Assembly: GCF_002803075.1 (NCBI RefSeq)
Contig: NZ_NNBK01000017.1
Span: forward strand, 1-64,000
Source: Streptomyces sp. CB01373
GTDB lineage: Bacteria; Actinomycetota; Actinomycetes; Streptomycetales; Streptomycetaceae
Length of the DNA stretch: 64,000 nucleotides
Direction of reading: 5' to 3'
Shown here piece after piece: positions 43,760 to 53,235 of the stretch (position 1 is the stretch's first letter; the number at the start of each line of letters is the position of its first letter). Both the position numbers and the translations under genes were made by a program. The notes beneath the pieces are model-generated. The model was not told where the DNA came from. It was given only the letters and a program-made list of their open reading frames with translations, and did not search any database.

Positions 43760-43760
43760 G
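43725..43760 (+). promoter_or_regulatory. promoter giving a probably leaderless marR transcript
   Basis: CTGACT (43725-43730) and TAGAAT (43748-43753) are separated by 17 bases. The -10 ends six bases before the GTG at 43760, so transcription should start at or next to the start codon, and no ribosome-binding site is present. Confidence 0.55.
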
Positions 43761-44206
43761 TGCCTTCCTCGGACCTGATCGACCACCCCCTCATCACCAC
43801 GTTCGGCCGCCTCGTGGAGACCCACTGCCATCTGGAGCGGCGCCTGGGTACGGCCATGCAGACGGAAGTCGGCCTGCCCCACCTCTGGTTCGAGGTGCTG
43901 ATACGGCTCGCCCGCGCGGAGAGAGGTCAGTTGTCCATGAGTGCGTTGGCCGACCAGATCGCCCTGACCACCGGCGGGGTCACCAGGCTGATCGACCGGA
44001 TCCAGGCGGCCGGCTACGTCGAGCGCTGCCCCTGCCTCAGGGACCGGCGGATCGCCTACGCCGCCATCACCGACGCCGGGCACGACATCCTCGCCCGGGC
44101 CGCCGTCGGGCACGTACGCAATCTGCGGGCCTCCTTCGCGAAGTTCAGCGAGGACGACCTGGCCGTCCTGGACGATCTGCTCGACCGCCTCCGGAGTACG
44201 ACGTGA
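43760..44206 (+). CDS. MarR-family transcriptional regulator
   Basis: A 148-residue MarR regulator: helical N-terminus 'LITTFGRLVETHCHLERRLG', winged helix 'MSALADQIALTTGGVTRLID', wing 'CPCLRDRRIAYAAITDAG', and a C-terminal dimerisation helix. The Cys pair in the wing (ERCPCLRD) could make it redox-responsive. The GTG start directly follows a -10 box, so the mRNA may be leaderless. Its stop overlaps the ATG of the first LAL regulator (TGATG), so it heads the regulatory operon and may set its expression in response to a small molecule or oxidant. Confidence 0.85.
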   Translation: MPSSDLIDHPLITTFGRLVETHCHLERRLGTAMQTEVGLPHLWFEVLIRLARAERGQLSMSALADQIALTTGGVTRLIDRIQAAGYVERCPCLRDRRIAYAAITDAGHDILARAAVGHVRNLRASFAKFSEDDLAVLDDLLDRLRSTT

Positions 44207-47043
44207 TGCACGGCCGCGACAACGAGCTGACCGCACTCGGCGCCGGGGCGGCCGCCGCCCGCCGCGGCGAAACGGGGTGCGTGGTCCTGACCGCGCCGCC
44301 CGGCTACGGCAAGACCGTTCTCCTCGACGCCCTGCTGCGTGCCCCCGCCTGCCGGGACATGACGGTGCTGCGGGCCCACTGCGGCGAGGCGGCCGGAGGC
44401 GCCGGGGCCTACGCGGGGCTGAGGGCGCTGTTCACGCCGGCGGGCGCACCGGCCCCGGACCGCCGGGAGCCGGAACCAGGCACGGACAGCCCGGCCATGA
44501 TCCTGCCCGGTCCCGGGGACGCCCAGCAGTTCGCCCTCACCACGGCCTACCCGGTGTTCCGCCGGCTTGTCGGGCACGTGCTGCGGCTCACTGCGAAGCG
44601 GCCACTGCTGCTCGTGCTCGACGACGCCCACCACTGCGACGAACACTCCCTGCGCTGGCTGGAGTTCCTGATGCGGCGGGCAGCCGGGCAACCGCTTCTC
44701 GTGGTCCTCGCCCGTGGCTCCGGCACCGAACCGCGCGCTCCCCGGGCCTGGGCCGACCTCCTCGCCCACCCCGCGGTGTCCGTGACACACCTCGGGCCGC
44801 TAGGCACCGACGCCGTCGTCAGCCTCGCCGAAGAGGTCTTCGGCGGGCCGGTGCACCCGCTGCTCGCCGAGCGCGTCGCCACGGTCACCGGCGGCAACCC
44901 GCGCACCGCCGTAGGACTGCTGCGCGAGCTCAGAAGGCGCGGTGCCGCTCCGGACGAGGCCGGAGCGCGCCAGGCGTGGGACCTCGGCGGCGGCATGGCC
45001 GCCCGGGCGGTGCGGCGTGTGCTCGACCGCGAGTCGCCCGCGGTCCGTGGCGTCGCCACGGCGGTCGCGCTGCTCGGCGGCACCCAGCCCCCGGAGCGCC
45101 TCGCGGTGCTGGCGGAGGTGGACCGTGCGCAGGCCGACGAGGCGATCGCCGTGCTGCGCCACGCGGGAGCCCTCACCTCCGACGGCACCGCACTGGTGCA
45201 CGAGGCCGTACGTTCCGCGCTGCGCGAACCGCTCTGCACCGAGCGGACCGCCGACATGCCCGCCCGTGCCGCGCTGCTGCTCAGCGACGCCGGCCGGCCC
45301 GCCGAAGAGGTGGCCCGCCATCTGATGCGGATGCCGGGCGTCCTGGAACCCTGGATGACCGCGGTCCTGCGGGACGCCGCCGCCCGGGCCGAGCAGCGCG
45401 GCGCCTTCGCCGACGCCGCCGACTGCCTGCGCCGGGTCCTGGAGGCCGAGCCCGACGACATCGAGACGCGACTCGGGCTGGCGCTCGCCGTGGCACCCGG
45501 CGACCCCCTGAGCTCCGTTCCGCTGTTCCGCGCGGCGCTCGCCGGCACGGCCGACACCCGCGAAAGAGCAGGCATCGCGGTCCAGTTCGCCATGGCCTGC
45601 CTGACCGTACCGCTCCCTGCGGCCTCCCGGGCGGAGATCGTGGGCGCCCTGGAGACCGCCTGGGACGCCCTGACGACCGGCCCCGAGCGCGCCCCCCACC
45701 TGCGTGACCAGGTGGCGGCCGTACTGCTGCTCATGGGCCGGCGCGGGACCGGCGTGGCGGCGCGGGAGCACCGCGGCACGGTGACGGCCTCGTACCGGCT
45801 GCGCACCGACCGGCACCAGACGGAGGCGCTGGCCGCGCTGCGCACCGCGCTGGCCGGCGACTCCCGTGAGGCGGCCGTGAAAGGCGCCCGGCGCGCGCTG
45901 GAGACGACCTCCCCCCAGCAGCCGCCCTGGCTGCGGTTCGCCGCCGCCGCCACACTCGTCCTCGCGGACGAGACCACCGAGGCGCACGCCGCGCTGGACA
46001 CCATGCTGCGGAGCGCGGGCGACGAACCGACGACCTGGGTCCGGGTGCTCACCGGCTCCCTGAGGTCCCATCTGCTGCACCGTGACGGAGCCCTCGTCGA
46101 CGCCGCCGCGGAGGCCCGCGCGACGATCGCCGCGGTGGGCCGGACGAACTGCGAGGCCCGGCTGGTGACAGCACGCGCGGTGCTGGCGTCGGTGCTCGTC
46201 GACCGCGGCGAACCGCAGCAAGCCGAGCGTCTGCTGGACCGGATCGGGCGCGGCGAGGCGACCGGCTCGGCCCTCGCCTACCTGGTGTACCTGCACACCC
46301 GCGCCCGCACCCGCTGGGCGACGGGCCACCCCCGTCAGGCGCTGCGGCTGATGCGCGAGTGCGGCGCCGTGCAGGAGACCGCCGGTGTGCTGAACCCCGT
46401 GCTGACTTCCTGGTGGGTGGACAGCTGCCTGATCCTCGCGTCCATCCGGCCTGCCGAGGGCAGGGAACTGGCCGAGCAGGGAGCCGAACGCGCCCGCCGC
46501 TGGGGAACGCCCCGCGCTCTCGGCCTTGCCGCCCTCGCCGCAGGCGCCCTCACACCGGGCCGGGCCGGGCTCGACCTGCTCGCCGAGTCGGCCCACCAAC
46601 TGTCCCGGTCGCCCGCGGTGTCCGCGTACGCCCGCGCCGAATACGCGCTGGGCCGGGCCCTGCTGGTGCACGGCGACGAGGCCGGCGCCCGGGAGCGGCT
46701 GCGCCAGGCGGCCGGAATCGCGGGGGGTTGCGGGGCGCTCGCGCTGGCGGAGTCGGCCCGCAGCCTGCTGCTCTCCGCCGGGGGACGCATGGGCCAGGCC
46801 GCCGACGCGCCGACCGGAGGCCTGCTCACCACCACCGAGCTCAAGGTGGCCGGTCTCGCGGTGTCCGGGGCGAGCAACCGCCAGATCGCGCAACGGCTGT
46901 TCGTCACGGTACGCACCGTGGAGTCCCATCTGACCAACGTCTACCGCAAGCTCGGGGTGCGTCGACGGGAGCAGCTCATGGACGCGCTGCGCGCCGTGCA
47001 CGGCGGCTCCTGGCCGGGCCGGCCGGTGCTGGAAGGGGCGTGA
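44206..47043 (+). CDS. LAL-family LuxR regulator (1 of 3)
   Basis: A 945-residue large ATP-binding LuxR-type activator. The N-terminal AAA/STAND NTPase has a canonical Walker A 'APPGYGKTVLLDAL' (about residues 27-40) and Walker B 'LLLVLDDAHHCDE' (about 140). Long helical TPR-like repeats fill the middle. The C-terminal LuxR helix-turn-helix is 'LTTTELKVAGLAVSGASNRQ', then 'LFVTVRTVESHLTNVYRKLG'. The ATG overlaps the MarR stop. By size and order it corresponds to the first of the three LAL activators of polyene clusters (NysRI/AmphRI/FscR-type). A pathway-specific activator role is inferred from that resemblance. Confidence 0.88.
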   Translation: MHGRDNELTALGAGAAAARRGETGCVVLTAPPGYGKTVLLDALLRAPACRDMTVLRAHCGEAAGGAGAYAGLRALFTPAGAPAPDRREPEPGTDSPAMILPGPGDAQQFALTTAYPVFRRLVGHVLRLTAKRPLLLVLDDAHHCDEHSLRWLEFLMRRAAGQPLLVVLARGSGTEPRAPRAWADLLAHPAVSVTHLGPLGTDAVVSLAEEVFGGPVHPLLAERVATVTGGNPRTAVGLLRELRRRGAAPDEAGARQAWDLGGGMAARAVRRVLDRESPAVRGVATAVALLGGTQPPERLAVLAEVDRAQADEAIAVLRHAGALTSDGTALVHEAVRSALREPLCTERTADMPARAALLLSDAGRPAEEVARHLMRMPGVLEPWMTAVLRDAAARAEQRGAFADAADCLRRVLEAEPDDIETRLGLALAVAPGDPLSSVPLFRAALAGTADTRERAGIAVQFAMACLTVPLPAASRAEIVGALETAWDALTTGPERAPHLRDQVAAVLLLMGRRGTGVAAREHRGTVTASYRLRTDRHQTEALAALRTALAGDSREAAVKGARRALETTSPQQPPWLRFAAAATLVLADETTEAHAALDTMLRSAGDEPTTWVRVLTGSLRSHLLHRDGALVDAAAEARATIAAVGRTNCEARLVTARAVLASVLVDRGEPQQAERLLDRIGRGEATGSALAYLVYLHTRARTRWATGHPRQALRLMRECGAVQETAGVLNPVLTSWWVDSCLILASIRPAEGRELAEQGAERARRWGTPRALGLAALAAGALTPGRAGLDLLAESAHQLSRSPAVSAYARAEYALGRALLVHGDEAGARERLRQAAGIAGGCGALALAESARSLLLSAGGRMGQAADAPTGGLLTTTELKVAGLAVSGASNRQIAQRLFVTVRTVESHLTNVYRKLGVRRREQLMDALRAVHGGSWPGRPVLEGA

Positions 47044-47112
47044 GGGTCCGTCCTGTCGGGAACTCACGCGCCGCAGACACGAACGGGGGCAGGAAGACAG
47101 GGTGATGGACGG

Positions 47113-49884
47113 ATGACGGGGTGGACCCCATCTCCCCATGCGTGGTATCGCACACGGTCGGCGGCGGCCGTCGAGGATCCGCCGTCCCGCGTCCGGGCGC
47201 GGGAGCGGTCGATGATGACGGCCGTCCTCGACGGGCTCGACACCTCGGGCCCGGTGCTCGTCACACTGGCGGGCCGAAGCGGCCTCGGCCAGTCCGCGCT
47301 GGTGCGCTGGGCCGCCGACCGGGCCGCCGCGTCGGGCCGCCGCGTGCTGCGCGCCCGGGCGGCGCTGTCGGAGTCGGAGCTGCCGTACGGGGTGGTCTCG
47401 CAGCTCCTCGAACCGCTGGACCTCACGGCGGCGCCTCCGGGGCCGACGCGGCACGAGCCCTTCCCGGGGCTGGCCGCGCTGCTGCGCGCGGCACGGACGT
47501 GTCCGACCGTCCTGGCCGTCGAGGACGCGCACTGGCTCGACCGGGAGTCGATGCACTGGCTCCAGGCGCTCCTGCGAAGATCCACCGGCACATCGCTCGC
47601 GGTGGTGTGCGGCGGTGACGACGCGGCGGCGGCCGATCCCGGATGGTCCGGTCGGCTCGGCTCCGTGCCCGGCCCGGCCGCCCACCACCTGACCCTGGCA
47701 CCGCTGCCCCCGGACGAGATCGCCACCGAGGTGGACCGGGTGTGCGGACGCGCGGACGAGGCGTTCACAGCCGAGGCCGGCCGGATCAGCGGCGGTCATC
47801 CAGCGGTGCTGCACGACCTGTTGCAGCGGTTCGCCGCGCTCGGCCACCGGCCGGCCGCGGCCAAGGTGCCGGTGCTGCGGACGACCGGCACCGCCGTCCT
47901 CGGCGACCACCTGACGAGCGCCGTGCGCACACTCGGCGCCGAAGCGGGCGAGGTGGTGCGGGTGCTGGCGGTCTGCGGAGACCTGCTCGACTTCCCCCTC
48001 GTGCGCACGCTCGCCCGCGCCGGCTCACTCAACGAACGCCGGCTGCGGGCGGCCCTGACCCGGACCACCGGCATCCGGGCGCTGCCGGACGGCCGCCTCG
48101 CGGTCGACCCGGCCCTGCGGGTCCGCGTGCTGGAGGAGATGACCGCCGACGACCGGGCCGACCTGCACATCCGGGCCGCCGAACTCGCCCATCGCTCCGG
48201 AGCCGAGGACCGTGCCGTGGCCGGCCTGCTGCTCGCCGGGCGCCCGACCGGGTCCGCCTGGGCGATCCACACCCTGCGACGCGAAGCGGACCACGCCGTA
48301 CGGGAGGGCGAGCACGACCGCGCCGCCGCGCTCCTGGCGCGTGCGGCGGAGGAGGAACGGGACCCCGGCGAGCGCGACCGCCTCCGCCTCGAACTGGCCG
48401 CCGTCCACCTGGTCACCGAACCCGAGGCCGGCGACCTGCGGATCGAGCGGCTGATCCGCACACCGCAGACCCCCGCCGCCGTACGCCTGCACGCCGCGGA
48501 CCTCGGCCTCACCGGTGGCGGCACCGACGTGGTGCGCCGGTCGCTCACCGACGCGCTGACCACCGCGGCCGCGTCCGAACGGGACGACCTGCTCGCGCTC
48601 TTCTGGGCCGCCGACCCCACCGGTCAGGCGATCGGCGCGCCCACCGTACCCACGGTGCCACCGCTGCCACCGCGCCCGGCCTCACCCGCGCAGGCCGCCG
48701 TGCGCGCCTGGCAACTCGCCCTGTACGGCGAGAGCCTGGACGAGGTCGGGAGCCTGGCCCGGGCCGCCCTCGCCGACGACCGGCGGCCGGACGGCCCGCT
48801 CATCCAGACCGTTCTGGCCGCCTGCAAGGCCCTCTGCCTCGCCGACGCGCTCGACGACGCCGAGTCCGGCCTGAACCGGCTTCTCGGCGCACTCGACGGC
48901 AGCAGGCTCCGGCTCGCCGCCCCCCAGATCCTCGCCCTGCGCGGCGAACTCAACACCCGCCGAGGCCGGCACGCCCAGGCCGATCGCGACCTGGAGGCCG
49001 CCGAGCAGGGGGCGAGCCGGCTCGGCAGGTCGGATGCCCTGCTGCCCCATCTGTACGGCATCCGCGCCATCGTGGACGTGGAGAGCGGCCGTGAGGACGC
49101 CGCACGCGAGCGTGCCGCCACGCCCCTGCCACCCGCCGCGGAGGACAGCGAGCACTGGCCCCGCCTGCTGTTCGCGCGCGGCGTGGTCGCGCTGCGCGGT
49201 GGCAACCCCGTCGAGGCGCGCGACCAGTTCCGGGAGTGCGGCCGTCGGCTGCTGAGCCGTCATCACCTCAACTCCGCACTGGTACCGTGGCGTTCGCTGA
49301 CGGCACTGACCTGCCACACCCTGGGCGAGTCGGCCGAGGCGCGGCGGCTGAGCGAACAGGAACTGGCGCTCGCCCGGCGCTGGGGCACGGGCAGCACCCT
49401 CGCCTGGGCCCAGTTGACGGCTGTGCTGGTGGCCGGACGTGAGGACCGCCTGACGGGCATCCGCTCGGCCATGGGAGCGGTGCGCTCGGCGCCCACCGGC
49501 CCGGAGTACGCCCGGGTCCTGGCGGAGTACACCGCCCTGGAGATGACCGAGAACGGCGGTGACCGGCGGATGGCCGCCCTGTCGCTCGCCGAACTGAGCG
49601 CGCTCACCGCCGCTCACCCGGCCGCCCCCATGGCGGTCAGAGCCCGCGCCCTGGCCGGAGCGGCCACCGGAACGGTGTCGGTCCCCGGCTGGGACGCCCT
49701 CTCGGAGGCCGAGCAGCAGTCGGCGCTCCTCGCCGGCCGCGGCCGCAGCAACCGCGACATCGCCGCGCTCCTGGGGATCTCCAGCCGTGCGGTCGAACTC
49801 CGGCTCGCCCGCGTCTACCGCAAGCTGCGGATCAACGGGCGTCAGGAACTGCGGGAACTGGTCCGCGCGATGGAAGGACACTGA
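47113..49884 (+). CDS. LAL-family LuxR regulator (2 of 3), non-canonical Walker A
   Basis: A 923-residue LAL regulator. The nucleotide-binding loop reads 'AGRSGLGQSALVRW', with Gln replacing the invariant Lys of GxxxxGK(S/T), so ATP binding is doubtful. Walker B-like 'TVLAVEDAHWLDRES' is present. A helical repeat region follows. The C-terminal helix-turn-helix is 'LSEAEQQSALLAGRGRSNRD', then 'GISSRAVELRLARVYRKLRI'. It starts 69 bases after LAL 1 and ends five bases before LAL 3, so it is probably in the same transcript. It is comparable to the second LAL of polyene clusters. Confidence 0.87.
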   Translation: MTGWTPSPHAWYRTRSAAAVEDPPSRVRARERSMMTAVLDGLDTSGPVLVTLAGRSGLGQSALVRWAADRAAASGRRVLRARAALSESELPYGVVSQLLEPLDLTAAPPGPTRHEPFPGLAALLRAARTCPTVLAVEDAHWLDRESMHWLQALLRRSTGTSLAVVCGGDDAAAADPGWSGRLGSVPGPAAHHLTLAPLPPDEIATEVDRVCGRADEAFTAEAGRISGGHPAVLHDLLQRFAALGHRPAAAKVPVLRTTGTAVLGDHLTSAVRTLGAEAGEVVRVLAVCGDLLDFPLVRTLARAGSLNERRLRAALTRTTGIRALPDGRLAVDPALRVRVLEEMTADDRADLHIRAAELAHRSGAEDRAVAGLLLAGRPTGSAWAIHTLRREADHAVREGEHDRAAALLARAAEEERDPGERDRLRLELAAVHLVTEPEAGDLRIERLIRTPQTPAAVRLHAADLGLTGGGTDVVRRSLTDALTTAAASERDDLLALFWAADPTGQAIGAPTVPTVPPLPPRPASPAQAAVRAWQLALYGESLDEVGSLARAALADDRRPDGPLIQTVLAACKALCLADALDDAESGLNRLLGALDGSRLRLAAPQILALRGELNTRRGRHAQADRDLEAAEQGASRLGRSDALLPHLYGIRAIVDVESGREDAARERAATPLPPAAEDSEHWPRLLFARGVVALRGGNPVEARDQFRECGRRLLSRHHLNSALVPWRSLTALTCHTLGESAEARRLSEQELALARRWGTGSTLAWAQLTAVLVAGREDRLTGIRSAMGAVRSAPTGPEYARVLAEYTALEMTENGGDRRMAALSLAELSALTAAHPAAPMAVRARALAGAATGTVSVPGWDALSEAEQQSALLAGRGRSNRDIAALLGISSRAVELRLARVYRKLRINGRQELRELVRAMEGH

Positions 49885-49889
49885 ACGGG

Positions 49890-52673
49890 ATGCTGCTCGA
49901 ACGAGGTGCCGAGCTCGCGGCGGTGCGACAGGCCCTGCGTGCCGCCGCCGAGGGGCGCTCCTCCGTCATGGTGCTGGCCGGGCCCCTCGGCATCGGCCGC
50001 TCGGCGCTGTTGCACGAACTGCCGCGCTGCGCCGACGAGGGCACCGTGCATGTGCTGCGGGCCGGCGCCGCACCGACGGAACAGGGGCTCGCCCACGGTG
50101 TGGTGCGTCAGCTGTTCGACAGCCTGCTGACCACGGCATCCGGACCGGTGCGGAAACGACTGCTCGCCGGCGCGGGGGCCGCCCGGCAGGTGCTCGGCGA
50201 CGACGTGGTGCCCGGCCCCGACGCCTCGGACGGGACGGTTCTGCGCGATCTGCGTGGCCTGCTGGCCACGTTGAGCGCCGCGGCGCCCCTGCTCGTCCTC
50301 ATCGACGACCTTCAGTGGACGGACCCCCGGTCGCTGAGCTGGCTCGCCCGTCTCGCCCAGCGGCTGGACGGACTGCGGCTGCTGCTCGTGTGCACCCTGC
50401 GGGACGGCGATCCCGGCTCGCGCGACCCGTTGGTGCAGGAGCTGGTGGCCTCGGCCCGCGTTCTGCGACCCAAGCCCCTGTCCCCGGCCGCCACCGGTCA
50501 ACTCGTTCGCACGCACCTGGGGGAACCCGCAGACGACGACTTCGTCCACGCCTGCCACGAACTCTCCCGCGGCCGCCCGCTGTTCCTCCGGTCGGTACTG
50601 TCCGAAGCCGCCCTCACCGGCTGCGCGCCCGTGGCCGCGAGCACCGGCCTCCTGCACACGGCGCACCCTGCCCAACTCCGCGACCGTTTAGTGAACTGCC
50701 TGCTGCTCCAGCCCCAACCGGTCCGGGACGCGGCGGCCGCGATCGCCACGCTGGCCGGGCACGAGGATCCCGCACTCCTCGGCCGCCTCGCGGGACTCGA
50801 CGAGGTCGGTCTCACGACGGCGCTGCGCGTCCTGCGCCAACTGGGGCTGACGGCCGAGGAGGACGAGACCCGCTTCGCCCACCCGTCCGTACGGGAGGCC
50901 GTCGAATGCTCGATGAGCGCCGCCGAACGGCAGCGCTGGCAGGAGACCGCCGCGGTGGTCCTGTACGACAGCGGGCTTCCGGCGGAGCAGGTCGCCGCCC
51001 AGCTCCTGGAGGTTCCGACGCCCGGCTACGCCTGGGCCGTCCCGGTACTGCGCAGCGCGGCGGACGGCGTACGCCGCAAGGGGAGGCCGGAGTTGGCCGC
51101 CCGGTATCTGCGCCGGGCGCTGCTGGAAACGGTGGAGCAGGACCGGACCAGGGCCCAACTGCTGGTCGAGCTGGCCGCTGTCGAGTTGTCCTTCGACCCT
51201 CCGGCCGCCGAATCCCATGTCGCGCAGGCGCTCCCCCTGCTTCCCACGGCCCGTGACCGAGCCGCCGCGGTGCTGCGGCTCTCGCCCTGTGTGACCAGCC
51301 CCGTGACCCCGTCGGGCGCCGCGCTGCTCAGGCGCGCCGTCGACGACCTCGTCGACCCCTGCGTGCGCGACGACTCCGGAGGCGAGGAGGCTCTCGGCCT
51401 GGAGGCGAGACTGCGGTACGCGGGTCTGGACGACTATGCCCAACTCGCCGACGCCGTCGCGAGACTGCGCGTCCTGGAACCCCCGGTCCGCTCACGCGGC
51501 GGCAGGGAACTGCTGGCCGTGCTGCTGCACGCGGCGACGCTCAGCGCCGACGGAGAGGCGTCGGAGGTCGTACGTCGGGCCCGCACTGTCCTCGACTGGG
51601 AACCGGCGACCATCGTGGGCGGTGGTTCGGTGATGCAGCTCGTGCTGTTCTCCCTGGTGGGCGCCGACGCCCTGCAGGCCGCCGAGTCCTGGCAGAACGC
51701 GGCGGAGCGCGGCGGCCACGGAGACGACGGCGCCGATGCCATGACGCACGCGCGGCGCGCGCTGTTCCACATCGCGCGCGGCCGGCTGCCCCAGGCCCGG
51801 GAGCAGGCGGAACACATCGTCGAACTGGCCGGCACGATCCGCGAGGAGAGCCGCTGCTTCGTCTACGGTGTGCTGGGCGCGCTGGCGCTGTCGACCCGTG
51901 ACATGCAGCTCAGCTCACGCATCGTGGGCGATACGGCCGACCGGTGCCTCGGGCCGATCCCGTCCGCGCTGCTGAGCCTGCTCCGGATGGCGGAGCAGGC
52001 CCAGGAGGGCGATGCCGAAGCGGCGTTGGAGACGGCCATGGAATGCGGCCGGCAACTGGAGTGCGCGGGCTGGCGCAATCCCGTTCTGTTCCCCTGGCGC
52101 CCCTGGGCGGTCTCCCTCTCCCACCAGCTCGGCGACCATCACCTGGCCCGGACCCTTGCGGCGGAGGAGTACGCGCGGGCGAGGGAGTGGGGGGCGCCGG
52201 TGGCCATCGGCCGCGCGCTGCGGCTGCGCGCCCGCACCGACGGGGCGGACGAGCGGGTCGATCTGCTGCGGGAGGCGGTGGGAACACTGCGCGAGTCCGC
52301 CAACCAACTCGAACTCTTCATGGCAGTGCGGGACTTGGGGCGGCAGCTGGGTGATGGCACCGAGGCCCGGGAGTCCTTGCGTGAGGCCGGTGAACTGGCG
52401 GAGTCCTGCGGCGTTCCCTGGCTGCCCGGGCCGGTCACCGGGGAGGGCAGGCCCTCGGCCCCCGCCGTACGGACGGCACTCACCCGTACCGAGACCCGGG
52501 TGGCATCACTCGTTGTCAACGGCCTCACCAATCAGGAAATTGCAGCTGAACTTCAAGTGAGTGCCCGGGCTGTGGAAAAGCACCTGACTAACTCCTATCG
52601 TAAACTCGGCATTACGGGCAGGCGAGAGTTGGCCGCGGTTGTGCAGGAATCCGGGGTGCATGCTCCCGGCTGA
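49890..52673 (+). CDS. LAL-family LuxR regulator (3 of 3)
   Basis: A 927-residue LAL regulator. Walker A is 'AGPLGIGRSALLHELP', with Arg instead of Lys. Walker B 'LLVLIDDLQWTDPRS' is good, and TPR-like helices follow. The LuxR domain at the end is 'LTRTETRVASLVVNGLTNQE', then 'LQVSARAVEKHLTNSYRKLG'. The 3' end has noticeably lower GC (about 52520-52640) than the rest. The ATG lies five bases after the LAL 2 stop, with GAAGGA upstream. Size and neighbourhood match NysRIII-type activators of polyene biosynthesis. Confidence 0.88.
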   Translation: MLLERGAELAAVRQALRAAAEGRSSVMVLAGPLGIGRSALLHELPRCADEGTVHVLRAGAAPTEQGLAHGVVRQLFDSLLTTASGPVRKRLLAGAGAARQVLGDDVVPGPDASDGTVLRDLRGLLATLSAAAPLLVLIDDLQWTDPRSLSWLARLAQRLDGLRLLLVCTLRDGDPGSRDPLVQELVASARVLRPKPLSPAATGQLVRTHLGEPADDDFVHACHELSRGRPLFLRSVLSEAALTGCAPVAASTGLLHTAHPAQLRDRLVNCLLLQPQPVRDAAAAIATLAGHEDPALLGRLAGLDEVGLTTALRVLRQLGLTAEEDETRFAHPSVREAVECSMSAAERQRWQETAAVVLYDSGLPAEQVAAQLLEVPTPGYAWAVPVLRSAADGVRRKGRPELAARYLRRALLETVEQDRTRAQLLVELAAVELSFDPPAAESHVAQALPLLPTARDRAAAVLRLSPCVTSPVTPSGAALLRRAVDDLVDPCVRDDSGGEEALGLEARLRYAGLDDYAQLADAVARLRVLEPPVRSRGGRELLAVLLHAATLSADGEASEVVRRARTVLDWEPATIVGGGSVMQLVLFSLVGADALQAAESWQNAAERGGHGDDGADAMTHARRALFHIARGRLPQAREQAEHIVELAGTIREESRCFVYGVLGALALSTRDMQLSSRIVGDTADRCLGPIPSALLSLLRMAEQAQEGDAEAALETAMECGRQLECAGWRNPVLFPWRPWAVSLSHQLGDHHLARTLAAEEYARAREWGAPVAIGRALRLRARTDGADERVDLLREAVGTLRESANQLELFMAVRDLGRQLGDGTEARESLREAGELAESCGVPWLPGPVTGEGRPSAPAVRTALTRTETRVASLVVNGLTNQEIAAELQVSARAVEKHLTNSYRKLGITGRRELAAVVQESGVHAPG

Positions 52674-53235
52674 TCGGGCATTCGGTCCCAGCGTTCCGGA
52701 GGTGTGCTCTCTGACCTGCGGTTTAGCAACCGTACCGAACCTTGTGTGCGGTGCCCGGGCGAGACACCGAACCTTCTCCCGCCACTCCACAGAATCGGCG
52801 CGATCGGGCCGGTTCACGTTGACCCGGTCGCCGTCAACTCTCTAGAGTTCCTGGTGTGGTTCCAGTGGTAATGGCGAATTGAGCGGTCGGGAAAACCGAG
52901 TGTTTCTCGGCTTTCCTCTTCCGTGTGGAAGGAGAGAGGAAAGCCCTGGAGGACCGGTGACTGTCCCGACCGGGAAGACCATCGGAACCCGCTACCTGTT
53001 CACCCATCTCATGAGTACCAACCGCTGCGCAGACCGACGGTCCGGTGACGGTGACGAGAAGTCGCTGCCCGGCAACGTTGTCAGACGCGTGAGGCACTGC
53101 ACGTCGCCGTACTCGCCGGCGTGCGCCCTCCACGCAGGGTCCCCCGGGCGCCCTCGTGCCGAGCCGTCTTGCCGGGCCCGAACCCATCGGGTCCACCGCG
53201 CGCGGAGTACACCCCCCACCGCACGAAGGGCGATT
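52674..53235. other. leader/intergenic region upstream of PAS-LuxR gene
   Basis: A 562-base non-coding gap. It contains a perfect 11-base dyad, GGCTTTCCTCT (52909-52919) and AGAGGAAAGCC (52935-52945), enclosing a GGAAGGAG-like purine stretch. It also contains a relatively AT-rich area around 52840-52900 suited to a promoter. No reading frame is supported. A long 5' leader for the regulator is possible. Confidence 0.5.

Noticed and set aside
44800..47910. A 1036-codon open frame on the minus strand
   Set aside because: It is the shadow of LAL regulators 1 and 2. It has Gly/Arg-rich composition, no start signal and no domain.
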